DNA of 64,000 nucleotides from Prosthecobacter gellanilyticus (lineage in GTDB: Bacteria; Verrucomicrobiota; Verrucomicrobiia; Verrucomicrobiales; Verrucomicrobiaceae): assembly GCF_007992435.1 (NCBI RefSeq), contig NZ_BKAG01000004.1, positions 182,204 to 246,203 on the forward strand, given 5' to 3'. The notes beneath the pieces were generated by a model. The model was not told the origin of the DNA and made no database searches. It was given only the letters and a program-made list of their open reading frames with translations. Below are positions 40,440-49,004 of this stretch, piece by piece. Both the position numbers and the translations under genes were made by a program. Position 1 is the stretch's first letter. Every line of letters begins with the position of its first letter.

Positions 40440-42508
40440 GACGCTCCTTTTTGCACCTGTTGTTAGTCGTGCTGCGTCTTGGCAGCGCCACGGCTGCGGA
40501 TTCTGGCGCGGTGATTGAGCGCAAGGATGGCAGTGCGGAGGTGTCTTGGCCGATCTCAGAGAAGGAGCGTGGCAAGATCGTCTTCAGCTTGAAGGAAGAC
40601 CAGCCCTTGATCAAATCCATCAGCGTGGGAGAGAAGCCCATCGTGAAGGGATTGAATCCTGTGACGCTGCTTACCGTGGGCAGCCGGGACATGAAGAGCC
40701 CGGCAGGTTGGGTGGCCTTCTTCGACAACCCGCGGCTGCGGCACTATGACACCTATGCTGTGAAGCTTGGCAGGCGCTCGCTCAATGATCTGAAGGATGG
40801 AAACCGAGTGCTGCTCCAGGTGGCGGAGGTTTCGGCGGGTCCCTTCAAAGGCCATGTGCAGTTCACCTTGTATCGCAACAGCCCGCTGATCCTGATGGAG
40901 ACGGTGTTGTCCACCGAGGAAGATGGGCGCGCGATCGTCTATGACACGGGACTGGCGAGTGCCAAGCCAGATTGGAAGGCCACAGTGTGGCGAGACACGC
41001 AGGGACAGGTTCAACGGGCGCCTTTGGATGTGGGAGCTGAGGCTTCTAATCTCGCCGTGGCCGGACGGGCAATCGTCGCGGAAGGCGAAGGCGGAGCACT
41101 GGCGGTGTTTCCGGCGCCCCACCGTTTCTTCTTTCCGCTGGATGAAGCTTTTAATCTAAAGTTTGTTTGGTATGGGCGAAACTATGGAAAGCTGCTGCCG
41201 GACTATGGCATCGGGATCCGTCAATCAAATGACGGAGACAAGCGCTTTGTGCCCTGGTTCAATGCGCCACCGAACACGAAGCAGCAGCTGGGCATGTTCT
41301 GCCTGATTACGGATGGTGGTGGCGAGAAAGCGCTGGATGAGGTGGCGAAGTATACGCATGCGGACCGGTATCCGAAGCTGCCCGGGCACTCGACCTTCAC
41401 GAGTCACTACCACATCGAGCATACGAAGGAGTATCTGCGAAAGCAGAAGGAGCAGAACACGACTGGAGTGCCCGCAGGACTGGAGGTGCCTGGCTTTGTG
41501 AAGACCTTTAAGGCACGTGGCGTGAACATCGTGCACCTGGCGGAATTTCATAACGGGCAGACGCCGAAGATGAAGCGTGATGAACGCCTTCTGGAACTCG
41601 GCACCATGCATCGTGAATGCGAGCGGCTGTCAGATCCGGAGTTGCTGATCCTGCCGGGTGAGGAGGCGAATGTGCATCTCGGTGGGCATTGGCTGAGCTT
41701 CTTTCCGAAGCCGGTTTACTGGGTGCTGAATCGCGAGGGAGGGAAGCCTTTCGCGGAGCAGGTGGAAGGCTTCGGCACCGTGTATCACGTAGGTGACCCA
41801 GGGGATGTGCTGGAGCTGATGGAGAAGGAGAACGGTCTTATGTGGACCGCGCATGCGCGGATCAAGTCCTCCATCGGCTATCCGGACAAATACAAGGACA
41901 GCGAGTTCTTCCGCTCGAAGCATTTCCTCGGCGCGGCGTGGAAGGCCATGCCGGCGGATCTTTCGCGCCCAACTCTCGGCTGGCGTGTGCTGGATCTGCT
42001 GGATGACATGTCCAACTGGGGCGCGCGCAAGCAGGCGCATGGCGAGGCGGATCTCTTCCGCATGGAGACGGACTTCGAGACTTATGCGCACATGAACATC
42101 AATTACCTGCGCCTGGACAAGCTGCCTAACTTCAAAGATGGCTGGCAGCCGGTGCTGGATGCTTTGCGCAGCGGGGCTTTCTTCACCACAACCGGTGAGG
42201 TGCTGATCTCGGATTTCACCATCGATGGCAAGGCCAGCGGTGAGACGGTGAAGCTCAAGGCAGATGCTGATCCGGTGCTGGAAGGTCATCTCGAGTGGAC
42301 TTTTCCCCTGGCCTTTGCGGTCATTGTCTCGGGAGACGGGCAGAAGGTCACCCGGCATATCGTCAATATGAACGATACGGAGCAATTCGGCTCCCACGGG
42401 ATGAAGATGCCGGTCGACTACCTGAAGGAGCGCACCTGGGTCAGGCTGGAGGTCTGGGATGTCGCGGGGAACGGGGCGTACACGCAGCCGGTGTGGCTGG
42501 AGAAGTAG
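40436..42508 (+). CDS. Secreted PHP/CehA-like metallohydrolase
   Basis: 690 residues with a signal peptide (SFLHLLLVVLRLGSATAAD). The N-terminal half (about 25-300) is beta-rich without a recognised motif. The C-terminal half reads as a divergent PHP-type metal-binding barrel: FTSHYHIEHT near 318, NIVHLAEFHNG, ILPGEEANVHLGGHW and MWTAHARIKSS, whose His, Glu and Asp residues are typical metal ligands. The usual HxH start is changed (HYHIEH). It may hydrolyse a phospho- or carboxyl-ester. Coupled to the beta-helix gene by an ATGA overlap; its stop is 5 bases before REP element E4. Confidence 0.6.
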   Translation: MRRSFLHLLLVVLRLGSATAADSGAVIERKDGSAEVSWPISEKERGKIVFSLKEDQPLIKSISVGEKPIVKGLNPVTLLTVGSRDMKSPAGWVAFFDNPRLRHYDTYAVKLGRRSLNDLKDGNRVLLQVAEVSAGPFKGHVQFTLYRNSPLILMETVLSTEEDGRAIVYDTGLASAKPDWKATVWRDTQGQVQRAPLDVGAEASNLAVAGRAIVAEGEGGALAVFPAPHRFFFPLDEAFNLKFVWYGRNYGKLLPDYGIGIRQSNDGDKRFVPWFNAPPNTKQQLGMFCLITDGGGEKALDEVAKYTHADRYPKLPGHSTFTSHYHIEHTKEYLRKQKEQNTTGVPAGLEVPGFVKTFKARGVNIVHLAEFHNGQTPKMKRDERLLELGTMHRECERLSDPELLILPGEEANVHLGGHWLSFFPKPVYWVLNREGGKPFAEQVEGFGTVYHVGDPGDVLELMEKENGLMWTAHARIKSSIGYPDKYKDSEFFRSKHFLGAAWKAMPADLSRPTLGWRVLDLLDDMSNWGARKQAHGEADLFRMETDFETYAHMNINYLRLDKLPNFKDGWQPVLDALRSGAFFTTTGEVLISDFTIDGKASGETVKLKADADPVLEGHLEWTFPLAFAVIVSGDGQKVTRHIVNMNDTEQFGSHGMKMPVDYLKERTWVRLEVWDVAGNGAYTQPVWLEK

Positions 42509-42513
42509 GCAAA

Positions 42514-42764
42514 GTAGCCATCACACTCCGTGTGATGAGCTGGACGCACTGCCTACACAAGCAAACCTCCGGACATCCACGTGAGGACATTTTTGCGAAA
42601 GCGCGTGGGCTTATGTCGGGCCTCGAGTGCGTCACCTCACACAGGTCATCAATCTGCCGTGCTTCAGATAAAGAAAGCTTCGCTGGTTCGGGCGGGCCGT
42701 TTGAATTTGGTGATGGGGTGTTTTTTCGCACTCCTCGGCTCATCACACGGAGTGTGATGGCTAC
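42514..42764. repeat. REP-pair element E4, left flank of the DUF1501 gene
   Basis: 251 bp with two standard inverted REP arms. Its internal text is the reverse complement of that in E2 and E3: GCGAAAGCGCGTGGGC near 42595 and AAGAAAGCTTCGCTGGTTCG near 42671. So E4 lies in the opposite orientation. It fills the gap between the PHP-like gene and the DUF1501 gene. Confidence 0.88.
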
Positions 42765-42810
42765 TGTACGATGCGGCCTGGAGCCGCCGTATGACTATGC
42801 CCCCTTCGCA

Positions 42811-44259
42811 ATGAAACGTCCTCAAGTCTGCTCACGTCGTCACTTCCTGCATGCCAATGGCTACAGCCTCGGCACGCTGGCGCTTGCCTCGCTGCTGGAG
42901 AAGCAGGGGCTGCTGGGCGCGCCTGTGAAGCCGGTGATCGACACGAATGTGCGGTATGATCTGACGCCGAAGAAGCCGCACTTTGAAGGCCGCGCGAAGG
43001 CGATGATCTCCCTCTTCATGATGGGCGGTCCTTCGCAGATGGATCTTTTCGATCCGAAGCCGATGCTGACGAAGTATCACGGCCAGAAGTTCCCGGGTGA
43101 GATCAAGTATGACAACCTCGCGCAGGCTTCGTCGAAGTGCTTTGGCTCGCCGTGGAAGTTCCAGAAGCATGGTGAGTGCGGCATGGAGCTCAGCGAGCTG
43201 CTACCCAATCTGGGCAAGGTGGTGGATGAGATCACCATGGTGCGCTCCATGACCTCCGGCGTGAGCAATCACGCGCAGGGCCTGTATGCGATGAATGCGG
43301 GCCGCAGTGTGGCGGGACGTCCGGCGCTCGGTTCCTGGCTGACCTATGGTCTCGGCAGCGAGACGGATGAGCTGCCCTCCTACATGGTGCTCTCGCATCC
43401 GGGCGGTCTGCCCACTTTCCAGGGGGAGCATTTCACGAATGGCTGGCTGCCATCGCTCTACCAGGGCACCTTGGTCAGGCCGACCGAGCCGCGCATTTTG
43501 AATCTGGATCCGCCGGCTTCACTCGCTGGAACACCGCAGCAGCGTCAGCTCGATTTGCTGCGCGTCTTCAATGAAGATCATTTGAATGCGCATCCTGGCG
43601 AACTGGATCTGCAGGCGCGCATTTCCAGTTATGAGCTGGCTGCAAAGATGCAGACGGCGGCCAAGGAGGCGCTCGATATTTCCGGCGAGCCTGAGCATAT
43701 CAAGAAACTCTACGGCGTGGATAACCCGATCACGAAGGACTACGCCACGCGCTGCCTCATCGCGCGTCGTCTGGTGGAGCGTGGTGTGCGCTATGTGCAG
43801 GTGCTGAATGCCGGGCAGTCCTGGGACCAGCACAGTGCGCTCGCTTCCTCTCTGCCGAAGCTCTGCGGGGCGATGGACCAGCCGAGCGCGGCGCTGCTCA
43901 TCGATCTCAAGCAACGCGGGCTGCTGGACAGCACTGTGGTGCACTGGGGTGGTGAGATGGGGCGTCTGCCGGTGCTGCAAAACGATGCTGGGCCGGAGAA
44001 GTGGGGGCGCGATCACAACACCTATGGCTTCAGCTCATGGCTGGCGGGTGGCGGTTTCAAAAAAGGTTATGTCCATGGTGAGACGGACGAGTTTGGTCAC
44101 AAGGCGGTCATCGATGAAGTGAAGCACTATGACTACCACGCCACGCTGCTGCACTTGTTTGGCCTGGATCACACGAAGCTGACCTACAAGCGCAACGGGC
44201 TGGCGGCTTCTTTGACGGACAATCAAGGAGCGAAGGTCATCGACAAGCTGATCGCGTGA
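42811..44259 (+). CDS. DUF1501 protein (sulfatase-like fold), Tat-exported
   Basis: 482 residues from the ATG at 42811. The N-terminus MKRPQVCSRRHFLHANGYSLGTLALASLL is a twin-arginine signal. The family texts are all present: GRAKAMISLFMMGGPSQMDLFDPKP, MVRSMTSGVSNHAQGLYAMNAGR, LGSWLTYGLGSETDELPSYMVL, NAGQSWDQHSALASSLPKLCGAMDQP and VVHWGGEMGRLPVLQ. DUF1501 belongs to the alkaline-phosphatase/sulfatase superfamily and is often paired with DUF1549/DUF1553 cytochromes; no partner is adjacent here (one lies at 6.6-9.3 kb). REP elements flank it on both sides. Confidence 0.9.
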   Translation: MKRPQVCSRRHFLHANGYSLGTLALASLLEKQGLLGAPVKPVIDTNVRYDLTPKKPHFEGRAKAMISLFMMGGPSQMDLFDPKPMLTKYHGQKFPGEIKYDNLAQASSKCFGSPWKFQKHGECGMELSELLPNLGKVVDEITMVRSMTSGVSNHAQGLYAMNAGRSVAGRPALGSWLTYGLGSETDELPSYMVLSHPGGLPTFQGEHFTNGWLPSLYQGTLVRPTEPRILNLDPPASLAGTPQQRQLDLLRVFNEDHLNAHPGELDLQARISSYELAAKMQTAAKEALDISGEPEHIKKLYGVDNPITKDYATRCLIARRLVERGVRYVQVLNAGQSWDQHSALASSLPKLCGAMDQPSAALLIDLKQRGLLDSTVVHWGGEMGRLPVLQNDAGPEKWGRDHNTYGFSSWLAGGGFKKGYVHGETDEFGHKAVIDEVKHYDYHATLLHLFGLDHTKLTYKRNGLAASLTDNQGAKVIDKLIA

Positions 44260-44261
44260 AA

Positions 44262-44526
44262 GTAGCCATCACACTCCGTGTGATGAGCTGAACGCACGGC
44301 GACTACGAATGACGTACGTGTGTCCACGCCAGGGTGTCTGTGCGAAAGCGCATGCGGATTGTGTGGCCTGCTTTCGCCGAAAAGGTTCTCTCTCCATGTA
44401 GGACCTCAAGGGAGTCGTGCTTCAAAGAGGCCAAGAAAGCTCCGCTGATTCGGAAGGGCTCTTTGAGTTCGGTGACGGGGTGTGTTTGCGTGCTCCTCAG
44501 CTCATCACACGGAGTGTGATGGCTAC
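44262..44526. repeat. REP-pair element E5, right flank of the DUF1501 gene
   Basis: 265 bp with two standard inverted REP arms, in the same internal orientation as E4 (GCGAAAGCGCATGCGG near 44342, AAGAAAGCTCCGCTGATTCGG near 44433). It starts 2 bases after the DUF1501 stop and ends 18 bases before the stop of the convergent subtilase-like gene. Between its right arm and that stop is a partial copy of the arm's outer bases (TAGTCGCCAT on the reverse strand). Confidence 0.88.
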
Positions 44527-44544
44527 TATGCTGCGCGATGGCGA

Positions 44545-46068
44545 CTATGGTGTCCAGGCGAGGCGGTAGAATTTGGGGCCGGTGCTGACGGTGTCTTGCT
44601 GGGTGGCGGTGGTCGCGGGAGTGGTGTCGGCGGTGCGGAGGGTGGTCAGGGGCTGCCAGGTGGTGAGATTGCTACTGTGCTCGATGGTGTAGGTTTTCAG
44701 AGGATCGAGCTGCGAGAGTGAGATGGTGGCCTGCGAGCCGTCTCTTGTGACGCTGAGCTGCGGACCGGTGCCGGTCTGGACTTCCCAGGAGAGGCCGTAG
44801 GTGATGCTGTTGCTGCTGGCGCTGACTTCGAGCACGTATTCGCCAGGAGGCAGGTTGCGAAGGAAGAGGTGCTCGACGTTGTCGATGCTGCTGATGCTTT
44901 CATCGACGACGGCACCGACCGTGAAGCCGCTGGCGTGACGAAGGTGCAGGTTCAGATTGGCGAGGGTGGAAACGGTGTAGCTACTGGTGATGCTGCGATG
45001 CCAGGTGAGGGTGGCGGAGACGGTGCTGCCCCATTGGTTAGGCAAAAGCGTGAAGAAGTAGTGGTGCGGTGAGGAGGCGCTGCTCGTGCCGCGATCCCAG
45101 CCGCGCAGGCCGCGAGAGACGCTGTTGCTCGCGGCCTGACGGCCTGCGGCGAGGATGTGATAGGCATTCAGCACATTGAGCTGGCCTGCGCCAAGAACCT
45201 CATCATAGGGGCGGCTGGTGTTCACGCGCTTCCAGCCGAGGAGGCTGCTCTTCGAAGCCCCACTGAGGATGATGGACTTCACCACACGCGGGTCATCCGC
45301 ATCAGGGAAACCCGGGCGGATGGCATCGAGAAGCAGAGCGGCCACGGAACCGACACAAGGTGAAGCTGTGCTGGTGTAGGAGGCATTGACCACGATGTCC
45401 GGCTTCATGCGGCCGTTCGTGTCGAGATTGCTGTGTGTCTGCGGGTGGCCTCCGTCCATGCGGCCTGCGGTGATACCATGGTAGGCGTTGGCGAGGAACT
45501 TGGCCATGGACGGGCCATTGTTCAGAGGAGTGAGGGCCACCACCGCATCACGGTTCACCATGAAGTCGAAACGCCGGATGAACTCCTGGTTCACATTTTC
45601 ATCCTCGTCTCCGCCTACCCAACTATGATTCTGGATGCTGCCTGTGAACGCGGGGATGGGGTTGGAGAAATAGACCTGACCGGCAAAGTCGTCCGCCCAC
45701 CAGGCATGCAGATTCGTGACTCCCTGGCTCATGCTTTGGGTGCCGCAGAAGAGATTTGCCACGCCGGAGGCATGGTCAGAAGTTCCGCTGGCACCGGAAT
45801 GCGGGGTGATGGTTTTACCTGCCAGATTGCCCGTGCCTGCAAAGGCTACGGTGCCGGTGGTGGCCTGCGGAAGATAGACCGCTGGCACGGTAGGCGGATC
45901 TGCGAGGACGGTGCTGGCCTCGGACATCATGAGCGGAATGCCTGCGCCCGTGGGCAAAGCGGCGCCAAGCTCGGCCTGGAGTTGTGGAAGACCTGCCTCG
46001 TCACGCCAGTCTGCCTGCGCCGTGGAAAGCACGGTGAGGATGAGACTGGTGAGGAAGGTGGTCTTCAT
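44545..46068 (-). CDS. Secreted degenerate subtilisin-like (S8) protein
   Basis: The ATG at 46068 gives 507 residues with a signal peptide (TTFLTSLILTVLSTAQAD). Parts of an S8 serine peptidase can be read: His in GTSDHASGVANLFCG, Asn in QNHSWVGG, and the Ser motif in YTSTASPCVGSVAALLLDA. The normal DTG Asp region is replaced by TGAGIPLMMSEAS, which lacks Asp, so classical triad activity is doubtful. The C-terminal third is beta-sandwich-like and ends in a FYRLAW segment often seen in Verrucomicrobia secreted proteins. It lies 51 bases downstream of the FecR-LamG gene on the same strand. Confidence 0.7.
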   Translation of the reverse strand: MKTTFLTSLILTVLSTAQADWRDEAGLPQLQAELGAALPTGAGIPLMMSEASTVLADPPTVPAVYLPQATTGTVAFAGTGNLAGKTITPHSGASGTSDHASGVANLFCGTQSMSQGVTNLHAWWADDFAGQVYFSNPIPAFTGSIQNHSWVGGDEDENVNQEFIRRFDFMVNRDAVVALTPLNNGPSMAKFLANAYHGITAGRMDGGHPQTHSNLDTNGRMKPDIVVNASYTSTASPCVGSVAALLLDAIRPGFPDADDPRVVKSIILSGASKSSLLGWKRVNTSRPYDEVLGAGQLNVLNAYHILAAGRQAASNSVSRGLRGWDRGTSSASSPHHYFFTLLPNQWGSTVSATLTWHRSITSSYTVSTLANLNLHLRHASGFTVGAVVDESISSIDNVEHLFLRNLPPGEYVLEVSASSNSITYGLSWEVQTGTGPQLSVTRDGSQATISLSQLDPLKTYTIEHSSNLTTWQPLTTLRTADTTPATTATQQDTVSTGPKFYRLAWTP

Positions 46069-46118
46069 GAGGCCGCCGAATAATGGACGACTCTGAGACC
46101 GGTTCAAACGCCAGATGC

Positions 46119-47666
46119 TCAATGAGCCAGCTTGGCGATCTCCGCCTCGCTGAGCACGCGGTTGAAGAGCATGAACTCATCCATCACGCCGCTGAAGTGG
46201 CGGATGGCGACGTTGCCGTTCTTCTGGCCGTTGTTCCAATTGCCGAGTTCAGCGACGGTCATGCGAATGGGGAAGGATTTGTCTCGTGCCTCGCGGGCCA
46301 TCAATTTGCCATTCATGTAGTGCCGGATTTCTCCAGCCACGGGATCAATGCAGGTGGCGAGGTGCAGCCACTGGCCGAAGATCTCGGGCGTGAAGACAGC
46401 AGCGGTGTCGTAGTCATGTGCATGAGCGCCCAGGCGGCCGGCGATGCCAAGGCGCAGTTTGCCCTCGCGGGTGATCTGCCAGTGCACCGCGCCGTCGGCA
46501 TAAGCTTCCACCATGAAGAGGGAGTTGTAGGCACGGTCGAGGCCGTGAATGCGCACCCAGGTGCTCAGCGTCAGTGCTTCGTGATAACCTGGAATACTGA
46601 GGCGCACGCGGTCGCTAATGTTGCGGAACTCCAGCGCGCGTTTGCCTGCCCAGCGGCCTTCCGTCCACTGACAGCCGACGATACTGCCCGCAGGAACTTG
46701 TTCGGCCTTTAGCGCATGGTTGTTCAGAATGCGTGTGTGGCTTGGGTCTTGGAAGTTGAGCCTGATCAGCAGGGCTGGATCAGCATCCCAGCGTGTACTC
46801 TTTTGCAACCATTGCTCAAACGAGACTCGCTGGGATTCAGCGGTGCGCTCATCCACATCGCCAAGAGAGGCGAAGGCTCCATGATCGGCGGCGAGACGCT
46901 GCACGGTGTCTGAGAAGAGGGCGGCCTCGCCTTCCTTCAGCGGCTGCATTTTCGAGCCATCGGGGTGCAGCTCGACCTCACCTTTGAAGACATGGACTTG
47001 AGCTTCGGGCGAGTTCAGATCGAGACCGAAATCCGTACCGAGATCCACGACGGTGCCTTTCGGGGTTTGGATGCGGAAGCCCTTGGCCTGTGGTGGCACG
47101 TGGGCGCTGAGCTTGCCGGAGGTGCAGCGGGCTTCGCTGACGGACACGAGCTCGAAGTTCGCGGGGCCTTCGAGAGTCACGCGGGCTCCTTGGTAGAACT
47201 CGATCTGGGCGATGCCGCTCTTCAAGCGCAGCATGCCAGGGGTGAGAGGTGTTCCTGGTTGCAGTGCGCGGCCTTCCCACTTCGCGTCGACTCCACGCAT
47301 GAGCACCGCCACGGCATTGCTGGTGGCTTCGGTATCATTCGTTAGGTTATAAAGCCAGGTTCCAGCGAGGGTGACGCAGGCTGCCAACGCGGCCACGGTG
47401 GTCATGGGCAGCCAGCGTGTTTTTTTGGAGGCGACGGGGCTGATGACGCGGGATTCAACCGATGCGGGAACGGATGGTGCCTGCTGCACGGTGCTGGCGC
47501 CTTCGGAGCGTAGCATGGCATCGAGATGCAGCTGATCCATGAGCCGGGTGGAAAGCGCGGGATCACGCTGCAGCAGGTCCATGAGAGCGGCGGCTTCTGA
47601 CTCGGTCAGGGAGTCTTCGAGGTAGTGCTGGATGAGCACCTCGGGATCATGAGTCTCCTCACGCAT
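46119..47666 (-). CDS. FecR-like anti-sigma protein with LamG domain
   Basis: 515 residues from the ATG at 47666, preceded by a strong ribosome site (GGAGGAG). The N-terminal part (DPEVLIQHYLEDSLTESEAAALMDLLQRDP) is a typical anti-sigma zinc-free helical head. A membrane helix lies at about 90-110 (TTVAALAACVTLAGTWLYNL). The FecR domain is at about 120-260 (GTPLTPGMLRLKSGIAQIEFYQGARVTLEGPANFEL, FRIQTPKGTVVDLGTDFGLDL). A LamG/concanavalin-like domain is C-terminal (about 335-515). It overlaps the sigma gene by 8 bases and should tether or inhibit it while sensing an external ligand. Confidence 0.88.
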   Translation of the reverse strand: MREETHDPEVLIQHYLEDSLTESEAAALMDLLQRDPALSTRLMDQLHLDAMLRSEGASTVQQAPSVPASVESRVISPVASKKTRWLPMTTVAALAACVTLAGTWLYNLTNDTEATSNAVAVLMRGVDAKWEGRALQPGTPLTPGMLRLKSGIAQIEFYQGARVTLEGPANFELVSVSEARCTSGKLSAHVPPQAKGFRIQTPKGTVVDLGTDFGLDLNSPEAQVHVFKGEVELHPDGSKMQPLKEGEAALFSDTVQRLAADHGAFASLGDVDERTAESQRVSFEQWLQKSTRWDADPALLIRLNFQDPSHTRILNNHALKAEQVPAGSIVGCQWTEGRWAGKRALEFRNISDRVRLSIPGYHEALTLSTWVRIHGLDRAYNSLFMVEAYADGAVHWQITREGKLRLGIAGRLGAHAHDYDTAAVFTPEIFGQWLHLATCIDPVAGEIRHYMNGKLMAREARDKSFPIRMTVAELGNWNNGQKNGNVAIRHFSGVMDEFMLFNRVLSEAEIAKLAH

Positions 47667-48195
47667 AAGCGGCGTCTCCTCCTTTCTGAATCTGACGCTG
47701 GATGCACTCGCGCAGTTTATCGCGCACACGGGAGAGGGCACGGCAGACGGTGTCCGCCTTCATCTCCATCTGCCCGGCGATCTCGGGTGTGCCGACATCG
47801 TGGTAGTAGTAGAGCTGGACGAGCTCGCGACTTTTCTCCGGGAGCTTTTGCAGGCAATCCCGCAGGATGACGACCTCTGTCTCATAGCGCGGTGCCACAT
47901 CCTGCTCCTCGGCGAGCTGGCGGATGTGCTCGGCCAGCTTTTGCACGACCTCCGGCTTTTCACGGGTGCGCTCCCGCCAGAGGCGCATGGCCACATGGCG
48001 GGTCATGGTGGCGAGGAGGGGCCGCAGATCCTTCTCCAGCTCCCAGCGGTCTTCCTTGCGGATGAACTCCAAAAACGTCTGCTGGGTGATGTCATCCATC
48101 AGCCCTGGCCAGGGCGCATACTTCAGCGCCACGCCCTTCACGAAGTCGTGATGGGAGAGGAAGATCTGGGCGGCACGTGTCTCGTGGGAGGTCAT
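47659..48195 (-). CDS. ECF sigma factor paired with FecR-LamG
   Basis: 178 residues. Region 2 is at about 15-80 (FVKGVALKYAPWPGLMDDITQQTFLEFIRK, LATMTRHVAMRLWRER) and region 4 at about 115-170 (LRDCLQKLPEKSRELVQLYYYHDVGTPEIAGQMEMKADTVCRALSRVRDKL). The text fits the Planctomycete/Verrucomicrobium ECF group (Rhodopirellula type). It is first in a cotranscribed set with the FecR-LamG gene (8-base overlap) and the subtilase-like gene. Targets are unknown. Confidence 0.9.
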   Translation of the reverse strand: MTSHETRAAQIFLSHHDFVKGVALKYAPWPGLMDDITQQTFLEFIRKEDRWELEKDLRPLLATMTRHVAMRLWRERTREKPEVVQKLAEHIRQLAEEQDVAPRYETEVVILRDCLQKLPEKSRELVQLYYYHDVGTPEIAGQMEMKADTVCRALSRVRDKLRECIQRQIQKGGDAAYA

Positions 48196-48272
48196 GGGCT
48201 TTCATGATACCCGCTTTGGGGAGGAAAACCGGACGAAAAAACTCGCCGATGTTTGATGGTGCGTTGTTCGCC

Positions 48273-48511
48273 CGGCCCAACTCATGGCGTTACCGCCCTC
48301 TCCTGGGCTACGGACGTGGATGGGATGATGCTGAGTCTAGAGAGACTGCGAAGATTCGAAGAATCCGCCTAAAGGCGGGGCTCCGAACGCTGAGTGCGGC
48401 GGTCCGTTCGGCCCAACTCATGGCGTTACCGCCCTCTCCTGGACTATGGTCGTGGAGACTGTGAAGGTTCGAAGATTCCGCCTAAAGGCGGGGCTCCGAA
48501 CGCTGAGTGCG
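48273..48511. repeat. Two direct repeats of a 136-bp unit
   Basis: The text CGGCCCAACTCATGGCGTTA occurs at 48273 and 48409, and CCGCCTAAAGGCGGGGCTCC occurs near 48365 and 48478, each followed by GAACGCTGAGTGCG. The second copy is shorter (about 103 bp). Each contains the hairpin CCGCC-TAAA-GGCGG. The array fills the 317-base gap upstream of the sigma gene, so the sigma promoter must lie close to 48196-48270. Confidence 0.8.
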
Positions 48512-48512
48512 C

Positions 48513-48866
48513 TCAGCTCTCCTGCGGGTAGTTCGCGGGGGCCTTGGTCTCGGTCTCGATGAACTCGAGAGCCTTGGAAAAGCTGGCTTGCTGGAGGAAG
48601 TGGTTCAGGCGGCCGGGGAGGATGGGCTTCAGGCGGTGGTGCTCAGAGGTGATGAGCTCGGAGACCTGCTGGAGGGCGGCGAGATGGCCCGTCGCGTCAG
48701 CATCGCGGAACTCATGGTCGCTGATGAGCTGGATCCTGCGTTTGAGCAGGGCATGGAGAGAGCCGAATTCTGGGTTCATTTTCCGGAAATACGCCTGCCG
48801 GGCCGCGAGGACAAGAAATGTCTTCAGGGGGCATTCCGGCTGACAATTCATTTGCAGGCGGCCCAT
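48513..48866 (-). CDS. Hypothetical protein between tRNA-Leu and the repeat array
   Basis: 117 residues at the longest (ATG 48866); ATGs at 48851 and 48779 are alternative starts. The protein is soluble and helical (SLHALLKRRIQLISDHEFRDADATGHLAALQQVSELITSEHHRLKPILPGRLNHFLQQASFSKALEFIETE). Composition is natural for a folded protein and it does not overlap other genes. No family recognised. Its stop codon lies just past the second repeat copy. Confidence 0.6.
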   Translation of the reverse strand: MGRLQMNCQPECPLKTFLVLAARQAYFRKMNPEFGSLHALLKRRIQLISDHEFRDADATGHLAALQQVSELITSEHHRLKPILPGRLNHFLQQASFSKALEFIETETKAPANYPQES

Positions 48867-48900
48867 GGTCTGGAATCATGGGCGCGCAGCAGCCCTCAAT

Positions 48901-48985
48901 GCCTGAGTGGCGGAATTGGTAGACGCGCCAGACTTAGGATCTGGTTGAGTAATCAGTGCAGGTTCGAGTCCTGTCTCAGGCACCA
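48901..48985 (+). tRNA. tRNA-Leu(TAG), CCA encoded
   Basis: The 85-nt gene folds as a class II tRNA. The acceptor stem is GCCTGAG with CTCAGGC, the anticodon stem CCAGA/TCTGG encloses CTTAGGA with anticodon TAG at 48935-48937, the variable arm is TTGAGTAATCAGT, and the T arm is GCAGG-TTCGAGT-CCTGT. The discriminator A and CCA follow. It reads the Leu codon CUA. Confidence 0.95.
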
Positions 48986-49004
48986 CCCTCAAGAGAAGCC
49001 CACC

